A stretch of DNA of 64,000 bases from Granulicella sp. 5B5. GTDB taxonomy: Bacteria; Acidobacteriota; Terriglobia; Terriglobales; Acidobacteriaceae. A model generated the notes under the pieces. The model was given only the letters and a program-made list of their open reading frames with translations, made no database searches and was not told where the DNA came from. The position numbers and the translations under genes were made by a program. Within the stretch, counting starts at the first letter, position 1; every line of letters begins with the position of its first letter. This document shows positions 59,444-64,000 of the stretch, piece by piece. The stretch covers positions 2,418,001 to 2,482,000 of the forward strand of contig NZ_CP046444.1 in assembly GCF_014083945.1 (NCBI RefSeq), written 5' to 3'.

Positions 59444-60349
59444 ATGGAACTCGGTATCATCGGACTCGGCAAGATGGGCGGCAACATGGCGGAGCGCCTG
59501 CGACTCGCAGGGCATCGCGTGATTGGATATGACTTCAATGCAGACGCCGTCAAGAAGTTGACGGATGCCGGTTCGGTGGGCGTGCACTCACTCAAGGAGC
59601 TGGATGAGGCCTTCACGGGCCGCCGCGCGGTGTGGATCATGGTGCCCGCGGGCGATCCTGTGGACCAGACGATTGCCGGGCTGAAGCCGTACATGAAGCC
59701 GGGCGACATCTTCATCGACGGCGGCAACTCGAACTACAAGGACACGCAACGCCGCCACGATGAGCTGAAGAAAGAAGGTTTTGAATTCGTCGACGTAGGC
59801 ACGTCGGGCGGCATCTGGGGCATCACCGAGGGCTACTCGATGATGATCGGCGGCGACAAGGAGCCGGTCGAGTACCTCACGCCGATCTTTGAGGCGCTCG
59901 CGCCCGCAGCGCATGAAGGCTGGGGCCACACGGGCCCGAGCGGCGCCGGCCACTTCGTCAAGATGATCCACAACGGCATCGAGTACGGCATCATGCAGGC
60001 CTACGCGGAAGGTTTCTCGATCATGCGCGCGAAGACGCCGCTGGACCTGGACCTCGTGCAGATCTCCGAGATCTGGCGGTACGGTTCGGTGGTGCGTTCG
60101 TGGCTGCTTGACCTCACCGCCGACGCTCTCAAGAAGAACCCCACGCTCGAAGGCCTCGAGGCCTATGTGCCGGACTCCGGTGAGGGCCGCTGGACGGTCT
60201 TCGAGGCGATCGACCTCAACGTCTCTGCTTCCGTCATCACCGAAGCGCTGATCCGCCGCCTGCGCTCGCGCGAAGAGAACAACTTCACCGACCGTATGCT
60301 GAGCGTCATGCGTAACGAGTTCGGCGGCCATGCAGTGAAGAAGAGCTAG
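59444..60349 (+). CDS. gnd: 6-phosphogluconate dehydrogenase, short form
   Basis: The enzyme oxidatively decarboxylates 6-phosphogluconate to ribulose 5-phosphate. I placed the start at ATG 59444 (301 residues) with AAGGACAG upstream. It shows IIGLGKMGGNMAERL (Rossmann motif), IFIDGGNSNYKDTQ, DVGTSGGIWGITEGYSMMIG and the active-site GPSGAGHFVKMIHNGIEYG. The length is that of the short, YqeC-type form and not the 470-residue form, so NAD use is possible. zwf follows after 38 bp. Confidence 0.96.
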   Translation: MELGIIGLGKMGGNMAERLRLAGHRVIGYDFNADAVKKLTDAGSVGVHSLKELDEAFTGRRAVWIMVPAGDPVDQTIAGLKPYMKPGDIFIDGGNSNYKDTQRRHDELKKEGFEFVDVGTSGGIWGITEGYSMMIGGDKEPVEYLTPIFEALAPAAHEGWGHTGPSGAGHFVKMIHNGIEYGIMQAYAEGFSIMRAKTPLDLDLVQISEIWRYGSVVRSWLLDLTADALKKNPTLEGLEAYVPDSGEGRWTVFEAIDLNVSASVITEALIRRLRSREENNFTDRMLSVMRNEFGGHAVKKS

Positions 60350-60387
60350 CAGTAGACAACAGGGACCAGATAACGCAAGGAGTTTGT

Positions 60388-61914
60388 ATGGCTGACGAAG
60401 TGCATGTTGCCCAGACGGGTGTTGGCAAGAAGCAGGAGCGGATTCCCGATCCATGTATCGTGGTGATCTTTGGAGCATCGGGCGATCTCACCAAGCGCAA
60501 GCTGCTGCCCGCGCTGTTCCATCTGGAGCAGCAGGGCCTGCTGCCGGAGAAGTTTTCGGTGGTCGGCGTGGCGCGCCGCGATATCTCCGCGACGTTTGCC
60601 GCCGACATGCAGGACGGCATCGAGAAGTTCGGTGGCGTGGACGCGAGCGACCCGAAACTGAAGGGCTTCATGGAGCGCGTGGAGTACTTCGCGACCAACT
60701 TCGATGACGATGCCGGGTACGCAAAGCTGAAGGATTTTCTGGCCGGCATCGACCAGAAGAACGGTACCAAGGGCAACCGCCTGTTCTATCTCGCGGTAGC
60801 GCCGGAGTACTTTGCGGATATCACGCAGCGGCTCTCGAAGCAGGGCATGACCAATCCCGAGGCGCCGTCGTGGGCCCACGTCATCATCGAGAAGCCCTTC
60901 GGCACCGACCTCGACTCCGCGCGCAAGCTGAACGACGAGATCAACGCCGTGCTGAAGGAAGAGCAGATCTTCCGCATCGACCACTACCTCGGCAAGGAGA
61001 CGGTGCAGAACATCCTCGTCTTCCGCTTCGCCAACGCGCTCTTTGAGCCCATCTGGAATCGCAACTACATCGACCACGTCGAGATCACGGCAGCCGAGTC
61101 CATCGGCATCGAAGGCCGCGGCCCGTTCTACGAGCAGGCCGGCGCGCTGCGCGATGTGCTGCAGAACCACGTCATGGAAGTGTTGAGCTTCGTCGCGATG
61201 GAGCCGCCTGACAGCTTCGACGCGTCTTCCGTCCGTACGGAGAAGCTGAAGGTCTGGCGCGCCATCGAGCCGATCCCCGTGGAAGACACCGTGCGCGGCC
61301 AGTACGGTCCCGGCAAGGTCGGTGATGAGCAGGCCATCGGATACCGTCAGGAAGACCGCGTCAATCCGGAGTCCACCACGGAAACCTATGCGGCGATGAA
61401 GTTGCAGATCGAAAACTGGCGCTGGGCCGGTGTGCCGATATACATCCGTGCCGGCAAGCGTTTGGCCAAGCGCGTGACGGAGGTGACGGTGATCTTCAAG
61501 CAGCCACCTCTGCACCTCTTCAAGTCCAACGATCCCAATGTGACGGTTGAGCCGAACGTGCTCAAGCTGCGCATCCAGCCGGATGAAGGCATCATGCTGA
61601 CCTTCGGTGCGAAGGTTCCGGGGCCCACGACCAACGTGAAGCCCGTGGTCATGGACTTCAGCTATGCGGACAGCTTCGGCAAGAGCTCGGCCAACGGCTA
61701 TGAGCGTCTGCTGCTCGACGCGATGCTCGGCGACGGCACGCTGTTCGCGCACCGCGACGGCGTGGAGGCCACCTGGGCGCTGATGACCCCGATCCTGGAA
61801 GCCTGGGCGAAGAACCCGCCGACGGACTTCCCGAACTACCCTGCCGGCAGCTGGGGTCCTGAGGCCGCCGACGCGCTGCTGCGCAAGGATGGGCGCAAGT
61901 GGCACAAGCTGTAA
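60388..61914 (+). CDS. zwf: Glucose-6-phosphate dehydrogenase
   Basis: Zwf oxidises glucose 6-phosphate to 6-phosphogluconolactone and reduces NAD(P). The 508-residue protein has the cofactor motif VVIFGASGDLTKRKLLPALF (about 25-45), VIIEKPFGTDLDSARKLN and the substrate motif RIDHYLGKETVQN with the catalytic His (about 200). AAGGAG precedes the ATG. It is between gnd and pgl; a hairpin terminator follows. Confidence 0.98.
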   Translation: MADEVHVAQTGVGKKQERIPDPCIVVIFGASGDLTKRKLLPALFHLEQQGLLPEKFSVVGVARRDISATFAADMQDGIEKFGGVDASDPKLKGFMERVEYFATNFDDDAGYAKLKDFLAGIDQKNGTKGNRLFYLAVAPEYFADITQRLSKQGMTNPEAPSWAHVIIEKPFGTDLDSARKLNDEINAVLKEEQIFRIDHYLGKETVQNILVFRFANALFEPIWNRNYIDHVEITAAESIGIEGRGPFYEQAGALRDVLQNHVMEVLSFVAMEPPDSFDASSVRTEKLKVWRAIEPIPVEDTVRGQYGPGKVGDEQAIGYRQEDRVNPESTTETYAAMKLQIENWRWAGVPIYIRAGKRLAKRVTEVTVIFKQPPLHLFKSNDPNVTVEPNVLKLRIQPDEGIMLTFGAKVPGPTTNVKPVVMDFSYADSFGKSSANGYERLLLDAMLGDGTLFAHRDGVEATWALMTPILEAWAKNPPTDFPNYPAGSWGPEAADALLRKDGRKWHKL

Positions 61915-61936
61915 CGGCACGAAACACACGTTAGGC

Positions 61937-61975
61937 AAAAGGGGAGTAGCGGAGGACTGCTGCTCCCTTTTCTTG
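61937..61975 (+). terminator. Hairpin terminator after zwf
   Basis: AAAAGGGGAGTAGC (61937-61950) pairs, with one bulge, with GCTGCTCCCTTTT (about 61959-61971), followed by CTT. A pgl ribosome site (AAAGGAG, 62002-62008) follows within 30 nt, so pgl may rely on read-through or its own promoter. Confidence 0.7.
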
Positions 61976-62019
61976 CTAGAGTCGGAAGACGCAAATTGCA
62001 TAAAGGAGTTGGGCTGCGT

Positions 62020-62835
62020 ATGGCGAAGCCGGTGACGGTCACGTATGAGGTGTGGGCGAAGAAGGAAGAGACGGCGATGGCCATGGCTCGACTGTTTGCG
62101 CGCAAGGTAGAAGAGGCAGCGGCAAAGCGCGGTGTGGCGCGTATAGCGGTCTCCGGCGGCTCCACGCCGCAGGAGAGCTTCAACCTGCTGGCCGACCCGG
62201 CCGGCCCGTTCGCGACGACTGTGCCGTGGGACAAGCTGCAGCTCTACTGGGTCGACGAGCGTTGCGTCGCGCCCGAGCACCCTGAGTCGAACTACGGCGT
62301 CTGCCGCGAGCTGCTGCTGAACAAGGTGCCGCTGCCCGCGGCAAACGTGCATCGCATGGAAGGCGAGCTGGACCCGGAAGAGGCCGCAGCGCGCTACGAG
62401 ACCGTGCTGCGCAACACCATGAAGCTCGAAGGCGCGGAGTCGCCGGCGTTCGATCTGCTGCTGCTGGGCATGGGCCCTGACGGCCACACGGCGTCGCTAT
62501 TTCCGCATACCGAAGGGCTTGAGGTCATCAACCGCCTGGTCATTGCCAACCATGTGCCGCAGAAGGACACCTGGCGCATCTCGCTCACGGCCCCGGTCAT
62601 CAATCAGGCCAGCGAGGTGGTCTTCGCCATTGAAGGTGAGGGCAAGGCCGACGTGCTGGCCGCTGTGCTCACGGGCCCGCGCAATCCTGAGGAACTGCCC
62701 TCACAACTGATCCGTCCCTCGAATGGTAAGCTTCTCTTTCTTCTGGATGAGGCCGCCGCGGCGAAGCTCCCGGCGGCCAACGATATATTTGCCAGCGAAG
62801 ACGGTAGCCGCAAGGTTGGGACCCTGGAGATTTAG
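62020..62835 (+). CDS. pgl: 6-phosphogluconolactonase
   Basis: Pgl hydrolyses the lactone made by Zwf. I chose ATG 62020 (271 residues), preceded by AAAGGAG; an in-frame TTG lies at 61996. It shows RIAVSGGSTPQESFNLLAD, YWVDERCVAPEHPESNYG and the active-site LLGMGPDGHTASLFPHT. The family is shared with glucosamine-6-phosphate deaminase, but the DERCV/ESNYG words and the neighbours zwf and gnd favour Pgl. Confidence 0.96.
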   Translation: MAKPVTVTYEVWAKKEETAMAMARLFARKVEEAAAKRGVARIAVSGGSTPQESFNLLADPAGPFATTVPWDKLQLYWVDERCVAPEHPESNYGVCRELLLNKVPLPAANVHRMEGELDPEEAAARYETVLRNTMKLEGAESPAFDLLLLGMGPDGHTASLFPHTEGLEVINRLVIANHVPQKDTWRISLTAPVINQASEVVFAIEGEGKADVLAAVLTGPRNPEELPSQLIRPSNGKLLFLLDEAAAAKLPAANDIFASEDGSRKVGTLEI

Positions 62836-63004
62836 TAGCACAAGGGGTAGTGAGTTACGAAGAAAAACGTTTATCTTCTATTTTGCACCGCTCTCTGTTC
62901 CGATTAGGCAGGAAAGGCAGTGAGTCTGGAGTAACGCCGCAATGGATGTAGGGTCTGTGTCTTCTCTGCTCCTATCGCGTACTCCTGACTCCGAATGAAA
63001 AACG

Positions 63005-64000
63005 ATGATTCTGGCAGGCGATGTAGGCGGTACAAAGGTCCATCTGGCGCTGTACAACTTTGTGGGCGGCAAACTGGTGGCCGTGCGCGAGCACAAGTTT
63101 CCTGCGCACGAGTACGGTTCGCTCGACGAGGTCGTCAAGGCGTTTCAGGCGCAGGGCGGCAAGGACGAGCCGCCGATCTTCGCGGCGTGCTTCGGCTGCC
63201 CCGGACCGGTGCGCGACGGCCGGCTTAAGCTGACCAACCTTCCCTGGACCCTCGATACGCGCGAGCTTGTCAAGTCGCTCGGCATCGAGCACATCTTCCT
63301 CATCAACGACCTGGAAGCCAACGGCTACGGCGTCCCGGAACTCGCGCCGGAGAAGATCTTCACCCTGCACGAAGGCGATGCGAAGGGCGTGGGCCACCGC
63401 GGCCTGGTCTCCGCCGGCACCGGGCTGGGCGAGGCGCTGCTCATCTGGGATGCCAAATCGAAGACACATCTGCCGCTACCCTCCGAGGGCGGCCACAGCG
63501 ACTTCGCGGCAAGAAACGATCGCGAGATCGCTTTGCTGGAGTACCTGCGCCGTACTCTGAACGGCCGTGTGAGCCATGAGCGCGTCGTCTCCGGCCTCGG
63601 CATCAAGAACATCTACGCGTTTCTGCGCGACGACGTAAAGTTGGAGGAGCCCGCGTGGCTGGCCGCGCGCATGGCCACCGAAGATCCCAATGCGGTCATC
63701 GGGCAGTGCGGAGAGGACGGCTCCAGCGAGATCTGCGCCGAAGCACTCCGCATCTTTGTCTCGGCCTACGGAGCTGAGGCCGGCAACGTAGCCCTGAAGG
63801 TGCTCGCCATGGGAGGCATCTATCTGGGCGGGGGCATCGCGCCAAAGATTCTGAAGACGATGCAAAATGGCGAGTTCACCCGGGCATTCCTCGATAAAGG
63901 GCGGCTCTCCCCCTTGCTGGAAGCGATACCTGTACGTGTCATCCTTGATGACACCTGTGCATTATTGGGCGCGGCGGCGTATGCAGAAGCACGAGCAGCA
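63005..64000 (+). CDS. glk: Glucokinase, 3' end outside window
   Basis: The frame starts at ATG 63005 and is open to the right edge, giving 332 residues; the stop is not in the window. It is the E. coli Glk type: phosphate motif ILAGDVGGTKVHLALY (about 2-17), CFGCPGPVRDGRLKLTNLPW, FLINDLEANGYGV (catalytic Asp), SAGTGLGEALLIW and SEGGHSDFAARNDRE. It makes glucose 6-phosphate, the substrate of the Zwf encoded upstream. No clear ribosome site is seen before the ATG. About 170 bp separate it from pgl, with no terminator seen. Confidence 0.95.
   Translation, partial: MILAGDVGGTKVHLALYNFVGGKLVAVREHKFPAHEYGSLDEVVKAFQAQGGKDEPPIFAACFGCPGPVRDGRLKLTNLPWTLDTRELVKSLGIEHIFLINDLEANGYGVPELAPEKIFTLHEGDAKGVGHRGLVSAGTGLGEALLIWDAKSKTHLPLPSEGGHSDFAARNDREIALLEYLRRTLNGRVSHERVVSGLGIKNIYAFLRDDVKLEEPAWLAARMATEDPNAVIGQCGEDGSSEICAEALRIFVSAYGAEAGNVALKVLAMGGIYLGGGIAPKILKTMQNGEFTRAFLDKGRLSPLLEAIPVRVILDDTCALLGAAAYAEARAA

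Overview
The window reads as chromosomal DNA of an acidobacterium of the Terriglobia/Acidobacteriaceae type (Granulicella, Terriglobus or Edaphobacter-like). The evidence is family content: three TIGR03435 'soil-associated' proteins, a TIGR03436 VWFA-related protein, two giant carboxypeptidase-regulatory/outer-membrane barrel proteins, two CRTAC1 (FG-GAP plus ASPIC/UnbV) Tat-exported proteins and high-GC DNA with short convergent or overlapping genes. This is inference from families; no rRNA or other phylogenetic marker gene was compared. No rRNA, tRNA, CRISPR array, integrase, transposase or phage gene was found.

Region 1 (1-7303, minus strand) is a tight run of three TIGR03435 paralogues, a 1000-residue barrel protein and a VWFA protein cut by the left edge. 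Region 2 (7554-22914) is an envelope locus: two secreted TPR proteins that look like paralogues, two Tat-exported beta-propeller (CRTAC1) proteins, one of them fused to a cysteine-less redoxin domain and TPRs, a 1270-residue TonB-type barrel, a Tat-exported alkaline-phosphatase-superfamily protein and an unknown protein. The barrel gene is preceded by two similar promoter-operator modules carrying LacI-type operators about 146 bp apart. Region 3 (22968-27462) holds an aquaglyceroporin-type channel, a purine-nucleoside-permease-family protein, a Tat-exported oxalate-decarboxylase-like bicupin and a LysR regulator.

Region 4 (27489-37583) is mostly housekeeping: scpA, trpS, an M50-like membrane protein that has lost its HExxH motif, small proteins, an EamA transporter, a secreted DUF985 cupin, cysS, tsaD and cca. 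Region 5 (37657-46244) has a PL10 pectate lyase, a flavin amine oxidase, a cytosolic formate-dehydrogenase-like protein paired with DUF1641 (a ForC/ForE-type pair), a Yip1 protein and an intact M50 protease. Region 6 (46262-55290) has purM, hemL, a cytochrome c, an MFS exporter, a vapBC toxin-antitoxin pair, pyrR, a lipoprotein and a tannase-family esterase. Region 7 (55520-64000) is a sugar-catabolic cluster, tkt-rpiA-SDR-gnd-zwf-pgl-glk, covering glucose phosphorylation, the oxidative pentose phosphate steps and two non-oxidative steps.

Two patterns cross gene boundaries. Dispersed-repeat-like DNA appears in intergenic spacers (heptamer repeats, long hairpins) and, in frame, inside cca, scpA and the signal peptide of the nucleoside permease. 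Base composition also changes: the plus strand is G-rich over most of 1-52 kb whatever strand the genes are on, becomes C-rich after about 53 kb, and has a neutral island at about 15-20.6 kb covering the barrel and TPR genes.
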